64,000 bases of DNA, taken from assembly GCF_000321225.1 (NCBI RefSeq), contig NW_004450480.1, positions 2,676,176 through 2,740,175 on the forward strand, in the 5' to 3' direction. The stretch is from Odobenus rosmarus divergens. Its lineage: Eukaryota; Chordata; Mammalia; Carnivora; Odobenidae. Both the position numbers and the translations under genes were made by a program. The notes under the pieces are model-generated. The model was not told the origin of the DNA. It searched no databases and saw nothing but the letters and a program-made list of their open reading frames with translations. Of this stretch, positions 43,676-54,735 are shown one piece after another (position 1 is the first letter of the stretch; each line of letters opens with the position of its first letter).

Positions 43676-46159
43676 AAAACACAGTGGTTCAAGGTCCCAC
43701 CAAAGCCAGGGACCAGACTCCAATTGGCACTTTCCTAGATTGTAGTTTTGTCTCATTCTCATTATTTCTTTCTTTTTCTTTTTTTCCTACTGGGGAAGAG
43801 AGGGCAGAGACCCTACATAAGAAGTATGAATACTCCCTGAACATAGCTAACAACTCTGAGTCACAGCGGACTCGGCTGGGGACACCACATGGCCAGAGCG
43901 GGGCCAATCAGATGTTTTAAATTCTTCTCCAATGAGCCTGGACCAAGCTATGCTAAAATCATGCTGTATTCATGCTTCACTAATACCAAGGCAACTTCTG
44001 GGGCTCGGAGGAGAAGCGGGGGCGGCGGGGGGGTGGAAGAAGCGAGCATCTTTACTAATAGTGCAAATTCTAAGCAAACGCCCTGGAGCAAAAGCAGCTC
44101 TCATCTGCTGTTCCCTTAGTGGGTCTCTGTTCCCACATGCCCCACACACTGTGAGCATCCTGCCTCATTTTGCCAGTGGTTTCCAGGACTTTCAAAGGAA
44201 ATTTTAACTCTAAGCCATTTCTACCTGACATGCTGACTGCAGAACCGAACCCTCAGGTAAGATGCAATTTTGCCAAACAAAAACATAGTAGGTCCACTAA
44301 GAACTCAGGGCCAACAGGTTGTGGCCCAGGAGCAGAGAGCAAGTCTGCAGAGAGAAGAGTGCAGAGCAGGTGCACAGTGAGAAACAGGGCTGAGCAATGA
44401 CAGGACACTGCCCAAGTTCCTGATGGTCCTACTGCCTGGGTCTTCTCCCTTCACAGCCATGGCTGCATGCCAGGGTTTCCCGGCAGCTTTGTAATAACCA
44501 CGGTACCTGCCCTTCCCCTCTCTCCTTGGCTTGTCTGTTAGCTATCTGTGACACCAAAACCAGCAACAACACCAAGTGTACAGAGAGAAATAAGACAGAA
44601 TCCTCACCCTCCAAGTCTCAGGGACCAAAAGCGACCTTTGAGGGCAGTCACAAGGGGCCGTTTGCAGACTGTCAAGGCAGCCTGCAGGGAGAGAGAAAAA
44701 TAATCCAGAGCCACAATACAATGAGACACAAGAAAAGTGACATTGAGAGAGAAGCTGCCTTGTTTCCAGAGAATTCCAGTTCCCACTTGTCTCTATGGAT
44801 TCCATAAAACAATTCTAAATCATTGCGACCGATTCCCTTCTGTTTCTTATAACCAAGCAATTCCTCCAAATACTATCTTAGGCCAAGAAGGAAAGTTTGT
44901 GGACTCTCACTAATTCACTTGCAACCCAGGAGCTGAAGAATTCACCCCCTCTTACCATCCCTTACCCAACTGCTGAGATGGAAAGTGTCCTCACTCCAAC
45001 ACTGGTCACTGTAGTCGGCCACTGGCAGAGGCTTCTTCGAATATGCTCCGAATTTAGTACTTAACACACTCCAAACTACTTGGAAAGGAGACAGTACTAA
45101 AGTCAGAAGGACTCTTTTCTCAACCACATTATGAGTCATAAATAAGGAGCTTAATCACTTAAGCACTTCTAAACTATTCCTTTTCTTTCTTCTTCCTTTA
45201 ATTAATTAATTAATTGGGGGGGTGTTGCTCCATCTTAGAGGTGCACAGGAAATAGCTTCCAGGGGAAAATGCCTGAACGTAAAGTATGGGTGTTTAGGAA
45301 ATGAACAGAATTCTAGCAGAGGCATAATAAAGCTTTCTGCCACCCTACGGGAAAGGTCCCATTGAACATATTTATCATGTGCCATGATGCAAACCCATCG
45401 TGATGGTGGTTTGTCTGGGGGAGTAATAGAATGGAGTAGAAGATGTCCTACGTACAACAGACCATTTCTCCCAATGGCAGCACATGCACTGAACAGGGAG
45501 GATGACGGTCATGCAGAGTGAAAAGTGACTTACCTCCCCGCGGCCTTTGCCCCTGGCCCACCTGAGCCATGGAGGGGCACCAGGCAGGGATCCACGGATG
45601 CAAGATGCAGAGTGGGAAACGCAAACACAGCACAGCCTGAGTGAGCGAGAGACCTCTAGATGGAAGGCGCCACTGGTGTTTTTAACTTCCCTGAAGGTTC
45701 TAAGCAAGTTCTGGGCACTAAATTAAACAAAGAGGCTCTAAAAAACCATCACTGCAGAGAGCTTAAATGGTGCACAGCCAACCAGCCTGTCGAAAGACGG
45801 ATGACAAGGGGAGAGCAACACAGCAGCCAGCAAGGCGGACTCAGTTCCAGCTGGAAACGGGGTCAAAAGGTGGCTGAGGCATTGCCTTCCCAGAAGAAGT
45901 GAGTCACGAGGAAAGTCTGAAAAGGAGGCAAGGTGGTGGATTTGTTTTTTCCAGGGCCCAGCGTGGGCCCTGGCTTAGCAATATGGAAAGGAGCACCAAG
46001 AGGGAACAAAGGACGGGGCCATTCTAGAATGACTGGAGGACGCAAGATACCCGAGGGCACCAGAGGCAAAATCTGAGCAGCACAATGTGACCAGACAGCT
46101 AGACAAGTCTAAGCTGCCTCACTTGATCAGGATGGGTCCGGCAGAAAGATGGCGCATGG
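43676..46159. other. unique DNA, no gene recognised
   Basis: It has GC-richer patches near 43995-44040 (GCGGGGGCGGCGGGGGG) and 45535-45560. (TTAA)n lies at 45198-45215. Overlapping open frames in both directions (up to 110 codons) are not supported as exons. Confidence 0.45.
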
Positions 46160-46295
46160 GAGTTGAAGAGCATGAGTTCTGGAACCAAAAACAGTACATA
46201 GCCCAGCCCCGGTAACCACTATCCGTGTGATTTGCTTGAGCCTCTGAAACTCTCAACTACCTCATCTGTGAAATAGGGACATCTGTGAACTACCT
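46160..46295 (+). repeat. MIR SINE
   Basis: The segment 'gaagagcatgagttctggaaccaaaaacag', 'gtgtgatttgcttgagcctctgaaactctcaactacctcatctgtgaaatagg' follows MIR sense order. Confidence 0.8.
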
Positions 46296-46324
46296 CCCTC
46301 TCGAGTCTGTTAGAACTTACTTAC

Positions 46325-46672
46325 AACTTTTAGTATGGCGGCAGCAGAGGGGTCGGTGGACAAGCAGCTCAACGGCCAGATCCCTCCAACGATCTGCTTT
46401 TTACAGCCGGCAAGCTAGAAATAATTTTTTCATCCTAACATGGTTGGCAAAAAATAAAAATAATATTTAGTGCCATGTGAAAATGATATGAAAGTGATAT
46501 TTAGTGTCCATAAAGTTCTATTGGAACACTGCCCCACCAGGGCATTTACGTATTACCTATGGCTACTTTCACACTACCACAGCAAAACTGAGAGTGGTGG
46601 AGACTACATAGTCTGCAAAACCTGAAGTATTTACTCTCTGGCCCTTTACAGAAACATTTGCCAACCCCTGTA
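46325..46672. mobile_element. ancient hAT-type non-autonomous DNA transposon
   Basis: The right end 'ctctggccctttacagaaacatttgccaacccctg' is a diagnostic terminus. Inside lie 'cataaagttctattggaacactgccccaccagg', 'acgtattacctatggctactttcacactaccacag' and, on the left, 'cggcaagctagaaataatttttt'. This is the mammalian repeat that ends CAGGGGT. The exact family name is not asserted. No transposase is present. Confidence 0.7.
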
Positions 46673-47655
46673 CTGGCCGAGAGAAAGCATAACTGTCATC
46701 TGAGCCTCACTGTGTAAGTAAGGAAACTCAGAGAGACAGATTTTTTTTTGAGATATAATTGACATATCATAAAATTCACTCTTTTAAATTGTACAACTGA
46801 ATGGTTTTTAGTATATTCAGAGTTGTGAAACCATCACCACAATCTAAGTTTAGAACATTCTTACCACCCCAAAGAGAAACCCAGTCCCCTATTTCCCCAG
46901 CTGCCAGTACCCACTAATCTACTTTCTGTTTCTCTGGATTTACTATATGTGGACATTTCATATAAAAGGGATTATACAGTATGTGGTTTCATGTGTCAGG
47001 CTTCTTTCAGTTAGCATGAATGTTTTCAAGTTTCTTCCAGGTCTCAGCATTTATCAGTACTTCAATCCTTTTTATTGCCAAATACTATTCCATGGTATGT
47101 CCATAGCACATCTTGTTTATCTATTCATTGGTTTATGGACATTTTGGTTATCTCGACTTTTTGGCTGAGTAATTTGTCTATTAACATTAACGTACACATT
47201 TTTACCTAGGTGTGATTTCATTTCTCTGGGGTACATACCTAGGAGTAGAATTGGTAGGTCAGATGGTTACCTCTTTGTTTAACCTTTGGGGGAACTTCCA
47301 AACTGATTTCCATTTTACATTCCTACCAACAATGTACAAGGGTTCCAACAGCTCTACATTTTCACCAATACTTGCCATTGTCCGTGTTTTTTACTGTAGC
47401 CATCCCAGTGGGTATGAAGTAATATCTCACTGAGATTTTGGTTTTCTTTGCCTAATGACAAATGATATTGGCAATCTTTTCATGTATTCATTGGTCATTT
47501 GTGTATCTTCTTTGGAGAAATGTCTATACACATATATTGCCCATCTTTTAATTGGTGGTGGTCTTTGTTGAGTTCTGAGAATTCTTCATATATACTGGAT
47601 ACTAGACCTTTAAGAGATTTGCAAGTATTCCATTCTGTGGGCTGTCTTTTCACTT

Positions 47656-47871
47656 CCTTTTCTTTTCAATGATTTTACTTATTTTTATTTAAGAGAGAGA
47701 AAGAGAGACAGAGACAGACAGAGTGAGCATGAGCAGGGGGAGGGGCAGAGGAAGAGGGAGATGCAGACTCCCCACTGAGCAGAGAGCCTGACTTGGGGCT
47801 CAATCTCAGGACCCTGAGCTCATGACCTAAGCCGAAGACAGACGCTTAACGGACTAAGCCACCCAAGCACC
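47656..47871 (-). mobile_element. CAN-SINE inside L1
   Basis: Plus-strand order: T/A-rich tail, GAGAGAGAAAGAGAGACAG, 'gatgcagactccccactgagcagagagcc', 'gaccctgagctcatgacctaag', 'ctaagccacccaagcaccc'. The L1 word CTGTCTTTTCACTT is duplicated on both sides (47642-47655 and 47872-47885), confirming the insertion. Confidence 0.96.
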
Positions 47872-48628
47872 CTGTCTTTTCACTTTCTTGATAGAAACCT
47901 TTGAAGTGCAAAGGTTTTTGCTTGTACAAAAGATAAATTTTTAATATTTTTTTAAAATTGAGTCCAATTTACCTATTTTTTTCTTTTGTTGCTTTTGCTT
48001 TGGGTGTTGTAGCTTAGAAATCATCACCCAACTCAAGGTCATGAAGATTTACTCTTAAAAGACTTCTTCTAAGAGCTTTATATGGTTAGCTCTCATATTG
48101 AGGTCTTTGATGTATATGCTGTGAAACAGGGATCCAACTTCACTCTTTTACACATGGATATGCTACTGTCCCTGTACCTATACTGTTTGTTAAAAAGACT
48201 ATTCTTTCCCCCATTGAATTGGCTTGGCACCCTTGTTGAAAATCATTTACCATAAATGTGTAAGTTTATTTCTGGACTCCCATTCTATTCCATCAATCTA
48301 TATGTCTATCCTTATTCTAGGATCACAATTTCTTGATTATTGCAGTAGGTTTTAAATTCAGAAATTGCAAGTCCTTGAACTCTGCTCTTTTTCAAAAATG
48401 TCTTAGCTATTCTAAATAATCTGCATTTCCATAGAACTTTTAGGATCAAATTGTCAATTTCTGCAAAACAAAAAAGACATTTGGAATTTTGATAAAATTG
48501 CTTTGAATCTGTAAACCAATTTGGGGAATACTGCCATCATAAAAATATGAAGTCTTCCCATCGATGAACACAGGATACCTTTCCATTTATTTAGTTTTTT
48601 TTTTTTTAATTTCTTTCAAGAATGTTTT

Positions 48629-48823
48629 GTTGCAGCATCCCTGGGTGGCTCTGTAGGTCAAGCGTCTGCTTTAGGCTCAGGTCATGATCCCACAGTTCTG
48701 GGATGGAGCCCCACCTCTGGCTCCCTGATCAGCAGGGAGTCTGCTTCTCCCTCCCTCTTTCCCTCTGTGTGCTCGCTCTCACTCTCTCTTTCTTGCTCTC
48801 AAATAAATAAATCTTTTTTAAAA
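48629..48823 (+). mobile_element. CAN-SINE inside L1
   Basis: The head 'gcatccctgggtggctctgtagg', 'ctgctttaggctcagg', 'ggctccctgatcagcagggagtctgcttctccctc' and AAATAAATAAATC tail are present. The L1 word AAGAATGTTTT is duplicated (48618-48628 and 48824-48834). Confidence 0.96.
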
Positions 48824-49054
48824 AAGAATGTTTTATAGCTTCAATGTACAAGTATTACACTTCTTTTATTAAATTTATTCCTAAATAATTTTTGATGCAA
48901 CTATAAATGGGATTGTTTCACATTATTTTATTAGTATAAATTTTAACATGGAATAGTAGAAAATCAGTGGGTGAGGGTGCAAGAAACAAGGACCAAAGCC
49001 TAAGAGAAAGCAAAGGTAAAACTAAAGCTGGATTTCAAGGAGATACAACATTCA

Positions 49055-49157
49055 TGCTAGACTTCAAGTTCCTTGAGGGCAGGCACAGGGTCCAACTTGG
49101 GCATCCTGTACATCTAGCACATAGGACATTCTCAAGAAACACCTGCTGAATAAATAT
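49055..49157 (+). mobile_element. L2 LINE 3' end
   Basis: 'Ctagacttcaagttccttgagggcaggcacaggg', then 'atctagcacataggacattctcaagaaacacctgctgaataaa', the canonical L2 3' terminus. Confidence 0.82.
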
Positions 49158-49699
49158 ACTTCTCAACACTAGCAACAAGTATTTAATCTGCATTTTCCAT
49201 CTTAGGCAATGAATATGCTCACAAGTATTAGTTCCTTCAAGTCATAGGTTGGTTATAATGGTGTGGATTGCAGAGATCACAGCTATATCGAGGCAAAATT
49301 TTCACATGCAAGAAAACAAGTTTGGTGCAGAATCTCCACCAGTTGACAAGTGCCTCTTTAGTTTTCCCAGCTAAAACGTTGAAGAAAATGTCAGTAGACA
49401 AGGAAGAGAATAAGGGTAACTAGCAGGGGAAGCACACATTTTGCTAACAGCACTGGTCCTCTTGACAACGACGTAAACAACGTATAATGACACCCAAAGG
49501 TCAAACAAGCAATGCTACAGAAGGTACCAGACAATAAAGGAGGGAGGAGGGTAAAAGAGGGGGCAAGCAGCAGCAACCGATCTACTCTGCAAAAGGGAAA
49601 GTTGAAACTCAAGGCCATATATGGTATTTATCACTACTACAGCTTTCCTTTGATGTCAAGGATAACGTATAATCAATTAAAATAAACTTTCACTAAGGA
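49158..49699. other. unassigned DNA
   Basis: Nothing recognised. Confidence 0.5.
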
Positions 49700-49915
49700 G
49701 ACGTATACTCTGTGTTGTGCCACCACCACGCCAAGTGTCTCACGTACGTGATCTCATGAACTTCTTGTCACCATCCTGCGGCACCACCAGCTACTACTAT
49801 TGTCACCACTTCAGAACAGAGGGAACAGAGACCTAGAGGCATTAATGTAACTGGGTCTATCATCCCAACCACCACAGCTGGTATTTAAATCACCTAACTC
49901 CAAAATGCACACACT
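49700..49915 (-). repeat. MIR SINE, diverged
   Basis: Antisense order: 'ccaagtgtctcacgtacgtgatctcatgaac', 'cacttcagaacagagggaacagagacctagagg', 'aatgtaactgggtc', 'ctggtatttaaatcacctaactccaaaat'. Confidence 0.7.
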
Positions 49916-51499
49916 ATGCAAAATGTGCAGAAATACAGATATAAACACTTATTGTACATACGTACAAGTACAGCAAATATCTAATACCCTGATAGAGTTA
50001 CTAATTCTAATACCCTCATACTAGTTAGTAATTTGATCCCACACGTAAGACAGTTTGGAAACAGACAACTGTCCTTACCCGTTTTAACTCGACAAGCTAA
50101 AGGGATATGAAATTCCTAACAAAAAGGTTGCTAATATTTTGGCACTAAAACCACACAGAATGTAAACCTGGAAATTATATTGTTTCCTGCAGCCATCAAG
50201 TCAATGTTGGGTTTGAGTCCTGATCTGTCACAAACCTGATACATAACTTTGGAAGTATCCCCTGTCTTCATAATTTGCCCTGCCCTAATCTACAAAACCA
50301 CTGCCAATTCTATGATTCTACCAATTCACTCTCCTTGTAAGCTTTCAATTATTCAGTAATCAACTTTCATTTGTACCTTTATCAAACCAACTGGCCAATT
50401 ACAGTTCTCAGCCCAGGTTAAAAGGGAAGAAGACTATCTGGGCATATTTGGAAATGCCCTTGATCAAAAAACCATTTCTTCAGTAAAGAAAAAAGAAGGG
50501 TGTGGGGGTTGGGTGAAGAGATTTGCTTTGATAACGTGCATCTTGAGCCCTTTCTCCCCTGGCTGGTCCATATCCTAAATCATTTCCTTGCTTTCACATA
50601 GTAAATTTTCTGCTAGATGTCTAGATATGCTGGAGATCAGGTTACAGTGTGAAGGACAAAAGATAAAAACAATCTGCACACTTCCATCTGGTTCTTCAGA
50701 ACAAAGTCTAGAGACTTGAAATGTGAGGAGAGAAGCATGCTACTCTAGCTGCACAACAGATACCGCAAAATGTCACAGAAACAAATCTTTCAAGAGAATC
50801 AGAGATGTTGGAATGCGTAATTAACCAAAATTTACTCTGAGAGCACTGGGGGGAAGGGGAAGACCTGGCCAGTAAACACAATGTTGCCTCTATTCCAAAG
50901 GCATGAAAAGTTGAGACAAGACCAATGTATTAGAAAGTCCACAGTGCAGAGATGCTCTTATCATCCAATGACTCCTGTTTAAAAAAAATAAAAAAAAACC
51001 TTCTATATATTTATTAACACCATCCTGCCTAGTCTTTAGAACTCAAAAGTCAATACCCGAGGTTTGACACTCGTCAAACTTTTCCTTCGCCACATGGCAC
51101 CGGGCCACGCAAGACGTATTTTCAATATGAAAGAAACCAGAAGGTCCAATACAAACACGGGCTCTCCAATATATAAAATTTAAGAAAAGCCAGGGTCTGT
51201 GCAGAAAACATTAAACCAGTTTATATATCAAAATCATGAGGTTTAAGCAGAAATGCAGCATTAAAATAATTTACAAAATGGCTCAACGACGAACATTTTC
51301 CTCCATGAAAAAACAACACCCTTAATGTTTTTCATATGGCACATAAATTTAACAATACCTGCAGGAATATTTTCATTGGTTAAACCAACACCATAGGTCT
51401 TTTTAGCTCTTAAGCATATTACAATTCTTGCCTTTTTATAGCATTTTTGTTGTTGTTTGCACCCAATGTAATAAGCTTTTGAGAACAAGAAACAAACCA
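49916..51499. other. unique DNA, no gene recognised
   Basis: A possible MIR scrap lies near 50200-50320 ('tttgagtcctgatctgtcac'). AAAAAATAAAAAAAA lies near 50980. The last part (51200-51500) is AT-rich and repeat-free. Confidence 0.45.
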
Positions 51500-52960
51500 C
51501 AATAAAAAGAAAAAAGAACTACCCTTTGTAACTGCAACTTTCATGAGGGGGTGGGGGGGCGATTCAAATCTAGTTTTTATAGCTGCTATCTTGATGCAAT
51601 TAGTGTAAAATAATTGTCTGCACAGGCCAAAGAAGAGGCTAAGTTGAGGCACTTGAATGCATTCCCGAAAATTCTTTCCCTGCCTCTCCCTTCAGCCTGC
51701 TGCAGCAGATGTTGGCTGTTAAGCCGCGCAGACGACACAGTTCATGACTTTTCTGAGACGGCTGTGTACCACATCTGCAGTTGATGAAATGGAGAGCAGA
51801 AGTGTGGCAGACACACAGAGGAGAGTGTGAGCGAGGCAGGCAGGCGCAGGCTGGGCCAAAGGAACTGTCTTGAAGGCTGGCCTAAAAATAGACACACGCT
51901 CACACTCCTCCACCCTCCGCATCCAACCTCATAAAACCGGGCCTGCCTGTCCTATTATGGAGTCAGCCTATGGCAGACACTTCCTGCATCCAACCTGGTC
52001 TGCGGATAACGCGAGAGCGTCGAGGCAGGAGCGGTGGGAAGCAGGCTGTGCAGCATCCTCCAAGTGCAGCTCCGCGATCCGAGCCTCGGTATAACTGGGC
52101 TGTGGTCCAAGTTCAGCTGGGCCCCCAGAGAAAGGCAATGCTTGTGTTTAGCCCGCACAATACTGACATAACATTAACAGATTTACATATGCAAAACTGT
52201 GAAGCAACAGGCATTCCCCCTCAATTGACCCACAGCTTGTAGTGTCTGCCGAGTTATTCCCCGCTTCGGCTCTGTAACCAAGTGGGCGGCATGTGAATAC
52301 CATCTGGGTACCACTTATTGAAAACTGGCAGTCGCTCTGTAATAGGCAAGCTGGCAATAAGAGGGAAGGGAATAAATTGCATCATTTAGTTAACATCCAC
52401 TTGCTTTGCGGCTGTTAAAAACCCATGACTGAATAATAATTTGGTTATTTCTTTTGCCAGAAACTGCTGTCAGCCAAATTGTACTACGCATGCTGCAGAA
52501 GTCGACTTGCAAAATTTCCACTTGAAAAGGGATCATCGAGGAGAATCGGGGCGAAATGGGCACGACTCCCTGCTTGTGAACAGTGGCGACTCCTGATGCT
52601 TGGTGGCTCCATGGCCTCCAAGTGTCCTCATCAGCCCGAACGCGGTCGACACTGCCCTGGTGAGCCACTGGGCCACGCGGTGCCACAGTGCCAAGCTGTG
52701 CTGTGCACTGATTGGCCCTAAGGAGCTCAGGTTCAAGGGTGTATGGCCAGTGACAGCTACGTGGAGGCAGATGTGGCCAGGCAAGCCTTGTCCTAGAGTG
52801 CACATCCCCGAGCCTCTGCCTCAAAGTGGGCAAGCAGGCGCACAGGAAACCTGGACACAACCTGCCCGCATCCCCCTAATTCTGCACCCAGAGCAGTCAG
52901 ACTACATCATTTCTCTCCGGTTTACTCAACTGCTTCCAACCTGACTAACAAAGAAAGTGC
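51500..52960. promoter_or_regulatory. CpG-enriched, repeat-free candidate enhancer or orphan CpG cluster
   Basis: It is the most CpG-dense part of the window; ten CpGs fall between 52002 and 52088 alone, and more are spread to about 52680. No transposon remnant is visible. A perfect MEF2 consensus, CTAAAAATAG, is at 51882-51891. CAGCAGATG-type E-box words lie near 51703-51712, and a GTTAAC core near 52390. Overlapping open frames (156 codons minus at 52390-52860, 114 plus at 52600-52944) reflect high GC and show no domain. It may be a conserved enhancer or the start of an unannotated non-coding transcript. Confidence 0.4.
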
Positions 52961-53743
52961 CAGAAACCTTAGACCACCACATAAAGGCAGAAGTGATCTT
53001 CAGTAAAAATCCATGTGTTTGAAGTGGTTCTCTTCTGGAAGTATTATGTAAAGACATGAGATTATCTTATTTACTATATACTGTGTGTGTGCGCGTGACA
53101 CACACACACACACACACACATATATTACTTCCCTTTTCTATGTCTCTGTCTTTTAGGAAACTCAGGGCTGAAATATGTAGAAGTGACCAGTGCTGTGGCA
53201 GTTTTCAAAAAATATATTTTATTTTTACTTTTTCTTGTATGTGATCACAACAAGAATATATTAGCTACATCTATGTGGCCGGCTGCTTCACTGGCTTTTA
53301 CTGTATCCGCTGCTCATCAACTGGATTTTAATCTGGATTTCCTGAGCACTTAATTGGGGCGTAGCCTCAGGAGAAGGGGATTAGAGTGGATTCAAAGAGG
53401 CTGACACCTAGTCTCTGCTATCTGTCTAGTTGGGAAGATAAAACAAACTTGGGCTCCATTACCAAATGTATGGAAGGGCCAAATGCCTGGGCTCAGAGAC
53501 CCCAGGAAAGTATAATTATTTATATGATTTTTTAACTGCTATAGCATTGGCCACTTGCAAATACTGCAGTCTTCATTCTCCTAAAAGACACAGAAAAAAA
53601 ATAGTAAAGAAATGTTAACAAAAGGAAAACCTGGAACAGCAAAAAGAAAAAAAAAAAGAAAAGAAATGAAAAAGCAGGGGGGAAAAAAAGACCTGAAAGT
53701 ACAAGTGAACACAGTTTGATCAAATAACAAAAGCAAAATGAGA
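52961..53743. other. AT-rich DNA with a GT/CA microsatellite
   Basis: Apart from the microsatellite at 53082-53120, it contains A-rich tracts (53590-53690) and no recognisable gene or repeat family. Confidence 0.5.
53082..53120. repeat. (TG)n-GCGCG-(AC)n inverted dinucleotide repeat
   Basis: A short TG run (53082-53090), GCGCGTGA, then (CA)11 (53098-53120). The two halves are complementary and could fold back. Confidence 0.92.
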
Positions 53744-53757
53744 GCCTTTGCAGTGAT

Positions 53758-53951
53758 TTTTTTTTTTAAGATTTTATTTATTTGACAGAGAGAGACACAA
53801 CGGGAGAGGGAACACAAGCAGGGCGAGTGGGAGAGGGAGAAGCAGGCTTCCCGCTGAGCAGGGAGCCCGATGCGGGGCTCGATCCCAGGACCCTGGGATC
53901 ACTACCTGAGCCAAAGGCAGACGCTTAACAACTGATCCACCCAGACACCCT
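53758..53951 (-). mobile_element. young CAN-SINE with perfect target-site duplication
   Basis: Plus-strand order: T-run, AAGATTTTATTTATTTGACAG, 'cgggagagggaacacaagcagg', 'gaagcaggcttcccgctgagcagg', 'cctgggatcactacctgag', 'gatccacccagacaccc'. GCCTTTGCAGTGAT is duplicated perfectly (53744-53757 and 53952-53965). Confidence 0.97.
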
Positions 53952-53965
53952 GCCTTTGCAGTGAT

Positions 53966-54589
53966 GTTAATGGCAAAAATACATGTTTACAAAATCCAAA
54001 CCTGAAACTCTCCTTACTTCTGCATTGAGGAAAATAGGCCAATCTTTTAAAAGTCCAACACAAATAAAGAGCACTCAATTTTTATAAACAGGGTGGTCTC
54101 TATCAAAATAACTCACTCAGCTGTTTGTACGTTAAAATAGGCAAAATATGACCATGAAGAAAGAGGAGAGAAAAAAGAGGCAAAACCAAATTGTTATGTA
54201 TTTTATAAACCACAACATTTGTAAGTCACCACATGTTTAAGTGAAACTCCGGTAATAGTTATTTTTCAAGGGAACGACAGTAGACAAGAAAAGATAAGAA
54301 GCCCCCCCCGCCCCACCGATTCAGTTTATGATTGTAATCTTAACCTTGCTCTAAACAGCTTACGAGGCAAGGCAAACCAAAGACTGTCACCTTTATATCC
54401 ACAGATATCAAAAGATGTTAAGAATATAAATCGAGAAGGAAAAGTTGCTCTTTGAAAGGACGGGGAAAAATAGCTGCAAGTTGCTGAGCTTATAATCAGT
54501 TTGTTAAAAGGAAGCAAAATAGTTATTTTACTCACACATACATGTGTGCACATAGAAACATACACACACCCAATAAAATCAGCATGCTA
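53966..54589. other. unassigned AT-rich DNA
   Basis: Nothing recognised. A C-run lies at 54303-54315. Confidence 0.5.
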
Positions 54590-54735
54590 TCATGGAAATA
54601 CCACTGCCTGAGGGTAAGGAGTACTGGTGTTTACCGAAATTCTGCTGCTGTCTAGCTGCATGGCCTTGGGTAAGTCACCATTTCCCTGCCCCCGATTTTC
54701 ACTTCTTGGAAAAGAGGGCTATACAACAAAGGCAG
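54590..54735 (+). repeat. MIR SINE
   Basis: The segment 'aaattctgctgctgtctagctgcatggccttgggtaagtcaccatttccctgcccccgattttcacttcttggaaaagagg' follows MIR sense order. Confidence 0.78.

Larger units (their letters stand above)
46741..48950 (-). mobile_element. old L1 (L1M-type) LINE, 3' half, with two SINE insertions
   Basis: The plus strand is the reverse of an L1. It starts at the T-run (poly-A end), passes the 3'-UTR ('gagatataattgacatatcat', 'gtgaaaccatcaccacaatctaag', 'ggatttactatatgtggacatttcatataaa'), and continues through the C-terminal ORF2 zone. Landmarks there are 'attggcttggcacccttgttgaaaatca', 'ctattccatcaatctatatgtctatcc' and 'aatttggggaatactgccatc'. The minus-strand reading frame is destroyed by stops and indels. 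CAN-SINEs at 47656-47871 and 48629-48823 interrupt it. Confidence 0.93.

Noticed and set aside
46947..47433. two 73-codon plus-strand open frames
   Set aside because: They are antisense readings of an old L1; L1 coding sense here is the minus strand and is destroyed.
52390..52944. 156- and 114-codon frames on opposite strands in the CpG-rich block
   Set aside because: They overlap each other, show no domain, and are expected from high GC content. Retained as a regulatory candidate, not as genes.
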